Below are positions 48,820 through 62,606 of a stretch of 64,000 nucleotides of DNA, in pieces. The stretch spans positions 1,922,001 to 1,986,000 of the forward strand of contig CP061031.1 in assembly GCA_014490595.1 (NCBI GenBank), read 5' to 3'. Under the pieces are notes generated by a model. The model did no database searches. It had not been told where the DNA came from and was given only the letters and a program-made list of their open reading frames with translations. This DNA is from Corynebacterium wankanglinii. Its GTDB lineage: Bacteria; Actinomycetota; Actinomycetes; Mycobacteriales; Mycobacteriaceae. Each line of letters begins with the position of its first letter. Position 1 is the stretch's first letter. A program made the translations under genes and the position numbers.

Positions 48820-49161
48820 GTGGAAAATCTCCGGACTGCACTGCTGATCGGCTTCGGGGCGGGTCTCGGGGCCGTCGCGAGGCACCTTGTGCTTCTTAGC
48901 GCCGCCCCGGGGTCCGCGTCTGCACTTGCGTTGACGTTCGCTGTCAACATCGCCGGATGCTTCGCCATGGGCGCCTTCAAGCCGGGGCCGGTGTGGGGCA
49001 CGGGCTTCCTCGGCGGGTTGACCACCTTTTCCGCTATCTCGGTCGCGGCGATGCAGTCCGAGGCCCTCCACGCCCTGGTCCTTGTGGTGCTCAGCTTTGC
49101 GACGTCTATAGCCGCCTACCTTCTTGGCGACACCCTCCGGGAGCGGCGCCATGTCTCCTAG
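48820..49161 (+). CDS. crcB: Fluoride channel CrcB/FluC, pair 1 subunit A
   Basis: 113 residues, GTG start, four TM helices. GAGLGAVARHL, the polar-track Asn in FAVNIAGCF, and FLGGLTTFSAIS, where the first Phe of the F-box is kept and the second is Ile. Exports fluoride as a dual-topology dimer. Its end overlaps the next crcB by 11 bases, so the pair is coupled. Confidence 0.92.
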   Translation: MENLRTALLIGFGAGLGAVARHLVLLSAAPGSASALALTFAVNIAGCFAMGAFKPGPVWGTGFLGGLTTFSAISVAAMQSEALHALVLVVLSFATSIAAYLLGDTLRERRHVS

Positions 49162-49522
49162 CTGGTTCGGATTGGCGCTCACCATGGCCGTCGTATTCAC
49201 GGGCGGTGTCCTCGGCGGCATGGCGCGCTACGGGCTGACCCGGCTGATTCACAACACCCACGCCGCCACGTTCGCCGCGAACGTAGCAGCCTCCACCGTC
49301 GCGGGCTTCGCCGTGGCCTGCCCTGTGCCATGGCAGCTCGCGCTCGGCGCCGGATTCGCCGGCGCGTTGTCCACCTGGTCCACCTTTTCGCGCGAACTCG
49401 GGGACATGATCACGGCCGGTAAGCGCCAGCAGGCCCTGCGCTACGCACTGCGCACAGCCGTGCTGGGTATCGTCGGAGCCTGGTTCGGCATGCGCTGGGG
49501 CCTTCGCGCGTTCAGCGGGTAG
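49151..49522 (+). CDS. crcB: Fluoride channel CrcB/FluC, pair 1 subunit B
   Basis: 123 residues from MSPSWFGLAL. GGMARYGLT, FAANVAAST and GALSTWSTFSREL: second F-box Phe kept, first is Trp. Together with subunit A the heterodimer retains two phenylalanines. Fixed opposite topologies are likely, as in other paired FluC genes. Confidence 0.92.
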   Translation: MSPSWFGLALTMAVVFTGGVLGGMARYGLTRLIHNTHAATFAANVAASTVAGFAVACPVPWQLALGAGFAGALSTWSTFSRELGDMITAGKRQQALRYALRTAVLGIVGAWFGMRWGLRAFSG

Positions 49523-49542
49523 GGGGGCTACACTGGACGAAT

Positions 49543-49890
49543 GTGCAGTTCGACGACCTGGAAACCGGCCTTACCGTAGCGCTCGGTGCGGGGCTTGGGG
49601 CTGTCGCACGCTACCTGGTGCTTGTGTGGGTGAGTCCCGCCCCCGAAGCTTTGGTTCTGGCGGTGACGTTCGCTGTGAACCTGCTCGCGTGTTTTGCCAT
49701 GGGGCTTTTCCGCCCCGGGGCGTTTTGGGGAGTCGGCTTCCTCGGGGGGTTTAGCACCCTGTCCGCCGTCGCGCTCGCCGCCACCTCGAACTCACCGTTG
49801 TGGGCGGTGTTCATCATCGTGCTCAGTCTGTCCACCGCCACCCTAGCGTGGTTGGGTGGCGACGCAGCCAGAGAGCGCCACCATGTTTAG
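49543..49890 (+). CDS. CrcB-like protein, pair 2 subunit A (F-box lost)
   Basis: 115 residues, GTG start. Close to pair 1 subunit A: GAGLGAVARYL, FAVNLLACFAMGLF. The F-box reads FSTLSAVA, so both phenylalanines are replaced (Leu, Val). It overlaps the next gene by 8 bases. Likely a diverged duplicate of pair 1. Confidence 0.9.
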   Translation: MQFDDLETGLTVALGAGLGAVARYLVLVWVSPAPEALVLAVTFAVNLLACFAMGLFRPGAFWGVGFLGGFSTLSAVALAATSNSPLWAVFIIVLSLSTATLAWLGGDAARERHHV

Positions 49891-50248
49891 CCTCATCCCC
49901 GTGATAACAACGGTCGCCGCTGTCTTCGGCGGCGGCGTTGCGGGTGGCTTCACCCGCTGGTTCCTCATGCGTGAGATCCACCACCCGCTGGCGTCCACGT
50001 TCGCGGCCAACGTCGCCGCGTCCGCCATCATCGGTTTCTCGGTGGCGGCGCCAGGGGCGTGGCGCACCGCCGTGGGCGTCGGGTACGCCGGAGCGCTGTC
50101 CACCCTGTCCATGCTCGCGCGCCAGTTGGGCGAGATGGTCAAGAGCGGCGAATACGCCCTCGCTCTGAAGTACGGGTTGGGCACCGCGCTCGGGGCGGTG
50201 GCGGCCGCGGCCGTGGGCGCGCAGTGGGCCACCGTAGGCTTCGGCTAG
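49883..50248 (+). CDS. CrcB-like protein, pair 2 subunit B (F-box lost)
   Basis: 121 residues. GGFTRWFLM, FAANVAASAIIG and GALSTLSMLARQL: both F-box phenylalanines are Leu. Fold residues (Asn, Arg, Gly-rich helices) are kept, so it is still a membrane protein, but fluoride conduction is doubtful. Confidence 0.9.
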   Translation: MFSLIPVITTVAAVFGGGVAGGFTRWFLMREIHHPLASTFAANVAASAIIGFSVAAPGAWRTAVGVGYAGALSTLSMLARQLGEMVKSGEYALALKYGLGTALGAVAAAAVGAQWATVGFG

Positions 50249-50252
50249 GGCG

Positions 50253-52787
50253 CTACTCCGCGATCGCGTCCAGAGGCGGAGTCCGCGCTGCCCTGCCCGC
50301 CGGCCATACCGCCGCTAGTAGGCCCACCAGGAACGACCCGGCAAGGACGGCCATGATGAGGGGCCACGGAACGACAATCGTCGTCAATCCCTTCGCCTCG
50401 AGGACGGTGAGAAACGCCCACCCGAGCCCCAAGCCGAGTAACACCCCGAGCGCAGCGCCGTACACGGTCATCTGCACAGACTCCAGGGTGATCATCGTGC
50501 GGATTTGGCGGCGCTGCGTGCCCACCGCGCGGAGCATGCCGATCTCCTGTCGCCGCTCGATCACGGATAGCGTCAGCGTGTTCACAATGCCCAGCACGGC
50601 GATGACCACCGCCAGCGAGAGCAGCGCGTAGAGGATGAACAGCATCTGGTCGATCATCGCCGAGACCTCACCGGTCATGTCCCCGGTGGACCGGACCTGA
50701 ACCACGATATCGTGGCGCACCGCATCCTCCAGGTTCTCGCGCAACTGCGCCTCGTCGACCGAGCCGTCGTTATTCACGCCAATCATCAGGATGCGGCCCG
50801 CACCCCGCGCCCCCGTGGCCGCGGCTACCTCGTCCGAGACCACGAACGACTGCAGGATGTTAGAGCCCCGGAACAGGCCGCCGAGTGTGGCTTCCGCCGC
50901 CGCACCGGTAGGCCCCGCCACCTGCAAGGTGTCGCCCACCCGCCAGCCGCGCTGCCGTGCGATCTCCTCCGGCGCGATGACCGTACTGCCGGTCAGGCTC
51001 GAGTTGCCCTCCACCATGTCCAGCGAAATCAGGTCGGCCGGGTCGCCGCGCAGGACATCCGTCAGCCCCACCGGCCCGAGCTGGTAGCTAAACTCGCCAT
51101 CCACCGTAATTGGCGCTTGCGTGTAGCTGACTGTCTCGCCCACGCCGCGGACGCTGGTAAGGCGCTCCGGCAAATCCTCGGGCAGCGGGAACACACCGTT
51201 CTGCGGGCCGGACAGCACGAAATCGGCGCTCACCTCAGTCGTGGCGACATCATCGACGGAGCGTTTCATCGACGCACCCAGCATGCCGATGACGGTCACT
51301 AACGCGATGCCCAGCATGAGGGCGAACGCCGTTGTGGCAGTGCGTCGCGGATTGCGACGAGTGTTTGTAGACGCCAGCTTGCCCACCGCCCCAAACGGCG
51401 CGCCAATGACGCGCCCGAGGGGCGGCACGACCGGCAGGCTTAACGCGGGACCAGCCAGGAACAACCCGCAAATCGCCGCTAACGCAGCGACGCCAACCAG
51501 GGCTGCGCGCCGCCCGGTTGCCCCCTCGACCCAACACATCGCGTACGTTGCCGCGCCCACGCCGAGAGCTACAAGCGCCAACCCCGCCACGGTGCGCCAG
51601 CGCAGCGGCTGGGGCGCGGAGGCTTCGCCGGAGCGCATCGCTTCCACCGGGCGCACCTGCCCGGCTCGTCGCGCCGGCGCGAGAGCGGACAGTACGGTGA
51701 CCACGGTTCCCACCACTATCGGCACCACAACCGCACGGGTGGATAATCCCGTGCCCGCCTCGGGCAACGCCATGCCGTACGAGTTCATGCCTGCTCTGAT
51801 CAGCGCCACCAACCCCACACCGCCGGCGACACCCAGGGCGGATCCGATGAGACCCACCAGCGCGGACTCGAACGCCACCGAGCGGGTGATCTGCCCCCGC
51901 GCGGCGCCGAGGGCCCGCAGCAGCGCGAACTCCCGCGTACGCTGTGCCACGATCATGGAGAACGTGTTCGCGATGAGGAATGTCCCCACCAGCAGGCCAA
52001 CCAGGCCGAACGCCACGAGGAAGTAGCTGACAAAGCTCAGCGCATCGCGGATTTGCTGAGAGATCTCCTCGGCCACCTCAGTACCCGCGCGCACCTGTAA
52101 GTCCGGAAACTGCGCCCTCAGCCTATCGACGACCTCCGGTCCCCCACCCACCGTCAACGCCGGAACCGTGGACCCATCCGTATAGGCGTCAAGGAAGCCC
52201 CGCTCCCCCACCCGCAACACGAGCGACGTCTCCTGCGTCAGCGGGTCGTCGTAGAGCCCCGCCACCGTAAGCTCGTTGCGGCCGTCCTTATCCACCACGA
52301 TCAGCTTCTCGCGCATCGCAATGCCGTAGTGGCGCGCACCGTTCGCGTTGATGGCGACTTCCCCGGGGGCGGTCGGCGCGGAGCCGTCGATAAGTACAGG
52401 CGTGTCACCGACCGCCTCCTCCCGGCCGTAATACGGCATCAGACGCGAGGTGCCGAGCTGCGTCTGAATCGCCACTTCGTCCTGCTTAGCCACGACCACA
52501 GGAACATCTGCGAACACATTCACCCGCTCCACGCCGTCTTCGGCCCTGATGGCGTCGAACGTCGCGTTGTCGATGCCGCCCTCGCCCTCGGCCGGCCGCA
52601 CAACCGCATCCACGTCATCGAGCGCGGTATCCACCGCCGAATCGAAGGTGGATGACAGCATGTTGGTGAACATCAGCGCACCCGACAGAAACGCGGTGCC
52701 CAACACAACAGCAAGAACCGTCAGTGCCAAACGGAGCTTGTGCGCCGCGACATTGCGCAGCGAGACCCTACCCAGCGTGTTCCCCAT
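50253..52787 (-). CDS. FtsX-like ABC transporter permease
   Basis: 844 residues: TM1, a MacB-type extracytoplasmic domain (about 40-250), three TM helices, a central TM pair, a second periplasmic domain and three C-terminal TM helices (two FtsX domains in one chain). FALLRALGAARGQITRSVAFE and IGMLRAVGTQRRQIRTMITLE are the cytoplasmic coupling helices. Overlaps the ATPase gene by one base. Substrates of this family are peptides or lipoproteins; none can be assigned here. Confidence 0.93.
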   Translation of the reverse strand: MGNTLGRVSLRNVAAHKLRLALTVLAVVLGTAFLSGALMFTNMLSSTFDSAVDTALDDVDAVVRPAEGEGGIDNATFDAIRAEDGVERVNVFADVPVVVAKQDEVAIQTQLGTSRLMPYYGREEAVGDTPVLIDGSAPTAPGEVAINANGARHYGIAMREKLIVVDKDGRNELTVAGLYDDPLTQETSLVLRVGERGFLDAYTDGSTVPALTVGGGPEVVDRLRAQFPDLQVRAGTEVAEEISQQIRDALSFVSYFLVAFGLVGLLVGTFLIANTFSMIVAQRTREFALLRALGAARGQITRSVAFESALVGLIGSALGVAGGVGLVALIRAGMNSYGMALPEAGTGLSTRAVVVPIVVGTVVTVLSALAPARRAGQVRPVEAMRSGEASAPQPLRWRTVAGLALVALGVGAATYAMCWVEGATGRRAALVGVAALAAICGLFLAGPALSLPVVPPLGRVIGAPFGAVGKLASTNTRRNPRRTATTAFALMLGIALVTVIGMLGASMKRSVDDVATTEVSADFVLSGPQNGVFPLPEDLPERLTSVRGVGETVSYTQAPITVDGEFSYQLGPVGLTDVLRGDPADLISLDMVEGNSSLTGSTVIAPEEIARQRGWRVGDTLQVAGPTGAAAEATLGGLFRGSNILQSFVVSDEVAAATGARGAGRILMIGVNNDGSVDEAQLRENLEDAVRHDIVVQVRSTGDMTGEVSAMIDQMLFILYALLSLAVVIAVLGIVNTLTLSVIERRQEIGMLRAVGTQRRQIRTMITLESVQMTVYGAALGVLLGLGLGWAFLTVLEAKGLTTIVVPWPLIMAVLAGSFLVGLLAAVWPAGRAARTPPLDAIAE

Positions 52788-53515
52788 CAGCCCTCCATGC
52801 CAGCCATAACACGAAGGATCGCGTCCATATCCGGATCGCGCATCTCATCGACAATATTGCCGTCCCGCAGAAACACCACCCTGTCGGCGTAGGAGGCGGC
52901 GCGGGCGTCATGGGTGACGATGACCACCGTCTGCCCGTCCTTATCCACCGCTGTGCGGAGAATGTCCAAAACCTCGCGGGAGGCGTTGGAATCCAGGTTG
53001 CCGGTAGGCTCGTCACCGAAAATAAGCTCAGGGCGGCTCACCAGCGCGCGGGCGCAGGCGACACGCTGCTGCTGGCCGCCAGACAACTCCGCCGGCCGGT
53101 GATCCAACCGCTGAGACAATCCAAGGCGATTCGTGACCTCCTCAAACCAACCCTGGTCAACCCGCTTGCCGGCAATATTCGTCGGCAGCGTGATGTTCTC
53201 CGAAGCGGTCAGCGTGGGGACAAGGTTAAAGCTCTGAAAGATGAAGCCGAGCCGGTCCCGCCGAAGCGCCGTGAGTTCCTTGTCACCGAGCCCCGAAAGG
53301 TCCGTCTCGCCGATGAAAGTGGACCCCGAGGTCGACGAATCAAGCCCCGCCATCACGTGCATGAGCGTCGACTTACCAGACCCTGACGGGCCCATGATGG
53401 CCGTGAACTCGTTCCTCCCGAACTCAACATCTACGCCGTCCAGCGCCTTGACCTCCGTGTCACCCCGCCCGTACGTCTTTACCAGGCCCACCGCCCGCGC
53501 CGCTGCCTCAACCAT
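52787..53515 (-). CDS. ABC transporter ATP-binding protein (LolD/MacB type)
   Basis: 242 residues. Walker A GPSGSGKST, Q-loop FQSFNLVP, signature LSGGQQQR, Walker B LIFGDEPTGNLD, H-loop VTHDARAA. The GNLDSNASREVL form is that of ATPases paired with FtsX-type permeases. Translated together with the permease. Confidence 0.95.
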   Translation of the reverse strand: MVEAAARAVGLVKTYGRGDTEVKALDGVDVEFGRNEFTAIMGPSGSGKSTLMHVMAGLDSSTSGSTFIGETDLSGLGDKELTALRRDRLGFIFQSFNLVPTLTASENITLPTNIAGKRVDQGWFEEVTNRLGLSQRLDHRPAELSGGQQQRVACARALVSRPELIFGDEPTGNLDSNASREVLDILRTAVDKDGQTVVIVTHDARAASYADRVVFLRDGNIVDEMRDPDMDAILRVMAGMEG

Positions 53516-53742
53516 CTCGGTTCATCCTTCCTCGTTGGAGAGCGACGAAGCCCTCCCATCTACCTCCCGGGACTATACGCACCCCGTCGACATGACGATT
53601 ACGCCACCGGTGCTTGGCGGGGCCAGGTTTGCAGCGCCTGGTGGCGGGCTGTTCCGACATCGGCAGAGAAAAACCGAACAGTCGAACCGTGTGGAGCGAA
53701 AACCTGCGCGATGGGTTCCCGTTTAAGCGGGGTTGTGTGCGG

Positions 53743-53843
53743 TGTGTGCGCATGATGTGACATATCATCAATGGCGACCAGGGGGAACACGGCCTGATTC
53801 TGGGCCCAGTGTCAGATCGTGCGCGGGTGGTGGTGCGGGCCGC
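53743..53843 (+). repeat. Non-coding direct repeat, copy 1
   Basis: Begins GTGTGCGCATGATGTGACAT and includes GGGGGAACACGGCCTGATT. About four differences from copy 2 over the first 76 bases. Confidence 0.85.
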
Positions 53844-53852
53844 TGTGTCGGG

Positions 53853-53931
53853 TGGCGGAGGTCGAGTAGTGGAGGTCGAGTTCATAAGCTATGCGGGGGT
53901 GTGCTCGACCTGGGGTACTCGACTTTCGCCA
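53853..53931 (+). repeat. Hairpin element 1
   Basis: Outer arms TGGCGGAGGTCGAGTA / TACTCGACTTTCGCCA (2 mismatches), inner arms AGGTCGAG / CTCGACCT. Confidence 0.7.
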
Positions 53932-54024
53932 CTGTGGGCGTCATCGTGGGTGCGGATACTGCCACCGCGGCGTATGTGGCCTCCTGTCGATAGGTAGAGC
54001 CCCGCTGTTGATTGCGGTGTGGTG

Positions 54025-54100
54025 GTGCGGGTTGTGGTTGTCGAGTAGGGCCCGGGGGTGGGGGTGTGTTCGACGTGGGGTACGCAACCTCCACCACGAA
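54025..54100 (+). repeat. Hairpin element 2, degenerate
   Basis: GGTTGTGGTTGTCGAGTA faces TACGCAACCTCCACCAC with several mismatches. Confidence 0.45.
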
Positions 54101-54131
54101 CCGGTGTGTGCCCAGTGCGGTTGTCCGGGGG

Positions 54132-54231
54132 GTGTGCGCATGATGTGACATGTCACCAATGGCGACTAGGGGGAACACGGCCTGATTCTGGGCCCAGTGT
54201 CAGATCGCGCGCAGGCAGGGTGGTGGTGCGG
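54132..54231 (+). repeat. Non-coding direct repeat, copy 2
   Basis: Second copy of the element at 53743-53843, 389 bases away. Confidence 0.85.
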
Positions 54232-54262
54232 CCCCGCCGCGTCGCGTGGCGGTGGCCGGGCG

Positions 54263-54323
54263 GTGGTGGTCGAGTACCGCCCGGACCACGTGTGCTCGAC
54301 CTGGGTGGGTACTCGACCACCAC
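54263..54323 (+). repeat. Hairpin element 3
   Basis: Perfect 16-bp arms GTGGTGGTCGAGTACC / GGTACTCGACCACCAC around 29 bases. Confidence 0.8.
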
Positions 54324-54392
54324 CACACAATCAGCGCCGCGCACACGCACCCATCGCCGGTTGCTTGCGGGGTGACCCGGTTGAATGGAATG

Positions 54393-54433
54393 TAAAAGCA
54401 CCCGCCCACACCAGAAGTGGTGTGGGCGGGTGC
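54393..54433 (-). terminator. Terminator of the rRNA operon
   Basis: Minus strand GCACCCGCCCACACC / GGTGTGGGCGGGTGC followed by TTTTA. Confidence 0.85.
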
Positions 54434-54449
54434 ATAAGTGTGAAGTTGT

Positions 54450-54569
54450 TGGGTCGGCGGTAACCTACTCTCCCACTCCCTCCCGGGGGCAGTACCATCG
54501 GCGCGGGCGGGCTTAGCTTCCGGGTTCGGAATGGGACCGGGCGTTTCCCCGCCGCTATCAACCACCGAC
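54450..54569 (-). rRNA. 5S ribosomal RNA
   Basis: Contains GGTCCCATTCCGAACCCGG, GCCGATGGTACTGC and GGGAGAGTAGG in the right order; the ends TGTCGGTGG / CCGCCGACC pair. Ends are accurate to a few bases. Confidence 0.93.
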
Positions 54570-54733
54570 ACACCTTAAGGCATGCCGGCCACGACAAAGC
54601 GCAACGCGACTATGCAATTATTGTTGCTGGCCAACCACACGGGGTGGTTGGTGTGTTGTGTCAGTGACTGCACAGTGGACGCGAGTGAAACTTTGCTTGT
54701 GTTACGCGGTGTTCACCAAACATGACATGTTTG

Positions 54734-59726
<4,993 letters not shown>

Positions 59727-60295
59727 GTTTCAGCAAGAAACAGGCCGTGAAAAGCCCAAAACCCAACCAAAAACACACCAACCACCAAGACCCACACACA
59801 ACGCGCAGGCACCAGTGACTGGCACAATCCAAAAATTACAAAGGTTCAAAAACAACCGACCCCAACCCGTCGGGGCAAAAACAGGGCCGATCAAAAACAC
59901 ATACGTGAAACATGTTCAACCACACCCCACGCACACTGAACCAAAAAGATGACGCGATTAGTTATTGGAATTCAACCACGCCACCACCGGCACACACCCA
60001 AACACAGGCACACACCAACACAGTGCACAACAAGGCAGGCAAACACACCCACGCAACAAAAGTACATTGGCACACTATCGAGTTCTCAAACAACACCAGC
60101 ACACCCAACACCAACCCACACACAGTGAGCCAGCATCAAAGCGACTTTGGAATCCACCAGCGATTGTTTTCCTGCCCGCCACACAAACCAGAGAACATCA
60201 TCTCGCTCTCCAGCGGGGCGTTGTCGGTCTCGCTGACTCGATATAAGTTACACACACCCCACACACAACACAAACCCGCAGCACAATCCAGGTTT
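59727..60295 (-). promoter_or_regulatory. rRNA operon leader and promoter region
   Basis: About 570 non-coding bases. A candidate promoter is -35 TTGTGT (60263-60268) and -10 TTATAT (60241-60246) with spacing 16. A conserved leader block at 60071-60096 (GTTGTTTGAGAACTCGATAGTGTG on the transcript) resembles boxA-type antitermination elements and is repeated in the 16S-23S spacer. Further promoters nearer the 16S gene are possible but I cannot place them. Confidence 0.5.
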
Positions 60296-61294
60296 TTATG
60301 TGTCTTTAAAAGCTCGCTTTGGGTTCATATAGCCACCCAGATACGCCACCTGCAGTGCAGCACCGATCAGCGATAGTGCTCCCGCGACTACAAGGAGGTA
60401 GACGGCTTCACCGTCCGTGAAGCTTTCCGCTTCCGCCGCTTGTGAGATAGGAATGGCCATCAACATCGCCGGAAATAACCCAATCTCACTGCGCCGCGCC
60501 TTCATGGCGGTGCCCAGTACTGCGCAGGCGAACCCACCCGCCGCCCCGACCACTACCGCGGCCCAGCTCAAATCCGAGGCGACACCAACAACAACGGCGT
60601 AGAACAGCACCGACACAATTGAAGCCGCGAGCGATGCCCCCAGCCAGCGCCGACGAGGCACCCCGTAGCTGGCGCCCGCGTCCGGGCCGGCGATTCCCGA
60701 GCCATACATGCAATACACGCCGTACCAAACCAACAGCGGCAAAGCCCCGATCCACTCTCTGAGCGGCTCAGAACCAATGAAGCTTGCCAGGTACAGCGTC
60801 ACGCAATGCGCCACCGCGATACCCAACGCCCACAGCAGCTGTGGTTTCCACACCAGTTCCGCGAGGAAGCCGCGCGATCCTAACCGCGACCGAACGCGCT
60901 CGCGCGGCCCGGGCACCTCGCCGGTGACGTAGCGCTGACCCATGGTCAGGCCCATCGCGACAGCCCCCAACGCACCCGCCACTCCGACCCAATCAGGCCG
61001 AAGCGCCAGGGCAACTCCCACGCCCACGATCACCGCCGGCACTATGGCCATCGCGGTCAGCCGCAGCCTCGAACCGCGGGGCATGCCGTATGCCGCATAG
61101 GTGGTGTCCTCAGTCGAAAGCGCGCCGACGACAACCAGCGTCACAAGCGACGGCGCGAGCACAGCGTTCAGCGTTTGGTCGGTGTTGGCCGCGCCAAGGG
61201 CGAACATCACCCCCACCGGGACCATCCAGAACAGCCTGCTCAATGGCCGCGCTGTGAACTGGTGGCGGAAGAATCCGAACAGGGTCGTGTTCAT
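60296..61294 (-). CDS. ABC transporter membrane subunit (YtrA-linked)
   Basis: 332 residues with about eight hydrophobic helices and short loops, no recognised motif. Its start overlaps the ATPase stop by one base, so it is the permease of that ABC system. Such three-gene sets (YtrA regulator, ATPase, permease) usually respond to cell-wall stress or antibiotics. Substrate unknown. Its end lies next to the rRNA promoter region. Confidence 0.82.
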   Translation of the reverse strand: MNTTLFGFFRHQFTARPLSRLFWMVPVGVMFALGAANTDQTLNAVLAPSLVTLVVVGALSTEDTTYAAYGMPRGSRLRLTAMAIVPAVIVGVGVALALRPDWVGVAGALGAVAMGLTMGQRYVTGEVPGPRERVRSRLGSRGFLAELVWKPQLLWALGIAVAHCVTLYLASFIGSEPLREWIGALPLLVWYGVYCMYGSGIAGPDAGASYGVPRRRWLGASLAASIVSVLFYAVVVGVASDLSWAAVVVGAAGGFACAVLGTAMKARRSEIGLFPAMLMAIPISQAAEAESFTDGEAVYLLVVAGALSLIGAALQVAYLGGYMNPKRAFKDT

Positions 61295-62052
61295 CAGTAC
61301 ACCTCCAGGTAGTGCTCGATGAGGTCGTCGAATCGCGCGGGGCGGGCATGGCGCGTTGCGTCGTCGATAGGCAAAAGCTCGCCGCCGGCCACCGCGAAGG
61401 CGTCGGCGTCCTCAGGGGCGCATTGCTTAGCGACGGTCCCCTCACGCCCCAGCACCACCGCCGTATCCAGCACCTTCGCCGCGTCCTCGATGTGGTGGGT
61501 GGCCATAACGATGGTGCGGCCCGTGCCGGCCTGCGCGAGCAGGTGGCGGTAGAACACGTCGGTGTTGTGAGTGTCGAGGCCGACGTACGGCTCGTCGAGA
61601 AGCAAAAGGTCGGTGCCGGCGGCCAGGCCGATGACGATGGCCACCATCGCGCGCTGGCCGCGCGAAAGCTTCCCGTAACGGGTTTCCAGGGCCTGATCCA
61701 TGGCGAAATCGGCGGTCAGGGCGTCGGCAAGCTGCTGGTCCCAGGGCCGGTAGCGAAGGCGGGCGCCTTTGATCACGTCTGCGCCGGACCAGCTGCCCGG
61801 GTACGCCGTGTCCACGCCGGTCAGGCATGTGCGGTCCATGACACGGGCATTGTCGAAGGGGCGCTGACCAAACACCTCGACGGTGCCCGAGGTCGGTTTG
61901 AGTTGGCCGGCGATGATGCGTAGCAGGGTGGATTTGCCCACGCCGTTGCGGCCGAGCAGGCCGTGGATACCGGGGCCCAGGTCCAGGTCGACGCCGTTGA
62001 GGACGTTTTGGGTGCCGAACGCGCGGGTTAGCTGGCTGGTGTGGATGGTCAT
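61294..62052 (-). CDS. ABC transporter ATP-binding protein
   Basis: 252 residues. Walker A GRNGVGKST, signature LSRGQRAMV (SRGQ instead of SGGQ), Walker B LLLLDEPYVGLD, H-loop ATHHIED. The C-terminal ~50 residues form an extra small domain. Overlaps the regulator by 4 bases and the permease by one, so the three are translated together. Confidence 0.92.
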   Translation of the reverse strand: MTIHTSQLTRAFGTQNVLNGVDLDLGPGIHGLLGRNGVGKSTLLRIIAGQLKPTSGTVEVFGQRPFDNARVMDRTCLTGVDTAYPGSWSGADVIKGARLRYRPWDQQLADALTADFAMDQALETRYGKLSRGQRAMVAIVIGLAAGTDLLLLDEPYVGLDTHNTDVFYRHLLAQAGTGRTIVMATHHIEDAAKVLDTAVVLGREGTVAKQCAPEDADAFAVAGGELLPIDDATRHARPARFDDLIEHYLEVY

Positions 62053-62423
62053 TGGTACATGCCTCTACTTTCTGCGACGCGGTCGATGAGGTCGTGGAGG
62101 TCGGAGCGGGTATAGCCCAGGTGCAGGGCTTCGTCGATGAGGGGGGCGATGAATGCGCCGGCGAAGTCGTCGCGGCGCTTGGCCAAAATGCGCTCGCGGG
62201 CGCCTTCGGTGACGAACATGCCGAGGCCGCGGCGCTTTTCCAGCACGTGATCGTCGGCAAGCAGTGCGAGCCCCTTGCGTGCCGTCGCCGGGTTGATCTC
62301 GTGGAATTGGGCGAGCTGGTTTGTCGACGGCGCTTGCTCGCCGGGCTTCAGGGAGCCGTCGACAATGAGGTCGGCGACGAAGTTGGCGATCTGCACGAAG
62401 AGCGGCTCGGCATCCGTGTTCAT
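62049..62423 (-). CDS. GntR-family regulator, YtrA subfamily
   Basis: 124 residues. Winged helix LKPGEQAPSTNQLAQFHEINPATARKGL region (about 25-52), then a short C-terminal dimerisation helix, the YtrA layout without an effector domain. First gene of the ABC operon; it probably represses its own promoter through the palindrome directly upstream. Confidence 0.9.
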   Translation of the reverse strand: MNTDAEPLFVQIANFVADLIVDGSLKPGEQAPSTNQLAQFHEINPATARKGLALLADDHVLEKRRGLGMFVTEGARERILAKRRDDFAGAFIAPLIDEALHLGYTRSDLHDLIDRVAESRGMYQ

Positions 62424-62444
62424 GCGCTCCCCTTTGGTTGATCG

Positions 62445-62466
62445 GTTAGTTACTCGAGTAACTAAC
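62445..62466. promoter_or_regulatory. 22-bp perfect palindrome, putative YtrA operator
   Basis: GTTAGTTACTCGAGTAACTAAC, centred 33 bases upstream of the regulator start, followed by another ACTAACTA. YtrA-type regulators bind long inverted repeats at their own promoters. Confidence 0.65.
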
Positions 62467-62606
62467 TAACTATCACCGCAAGCCCAGAGACGCAACAGTT
62501 TCGCAGCAAACCGTGACGTTGCCGACGTGGAACGACTGAGGATTTTCAGGCAAGATGGTGCGTGTAAATCAACTTAGGAACGAATAAGAATCGGAATTTA
62601 GGAGCC

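Larger units (their letters stand above)
53516..54397. other. Non-coding GC-rich repeat region between the ABC genes and the rRNA operon
   Basis: About 880 bases with no credible gene. It contains a near-identical ~76-bp direct repeat (53743-53818 and 54132-54207, extending more loosely a further 25 bases) and three hairpins with related GTCGAGTA/TACTCGAC arms. The order repeat-hairpin is present twice, with an additional decayed hairpin between. Function unknown. Confidence 0.7.

Noticed and set aside
40697..52147. A 26-base identical stretch (CCTATCGACGACCTCCGG...) in nrdI (about 40697-40722) and in the ABC permease (about 52121-52147)
   Set aside because: Both lie in unrelated, intact coding regions that happen to encode GPEVVDR with the same preferred codons. 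No flanking similarity.
53508..53885. A 125-codon minus-strand frame in the repeat region
   Set aside because: Runs through the non-coding repeat, low complexity, no ribosome site or family.
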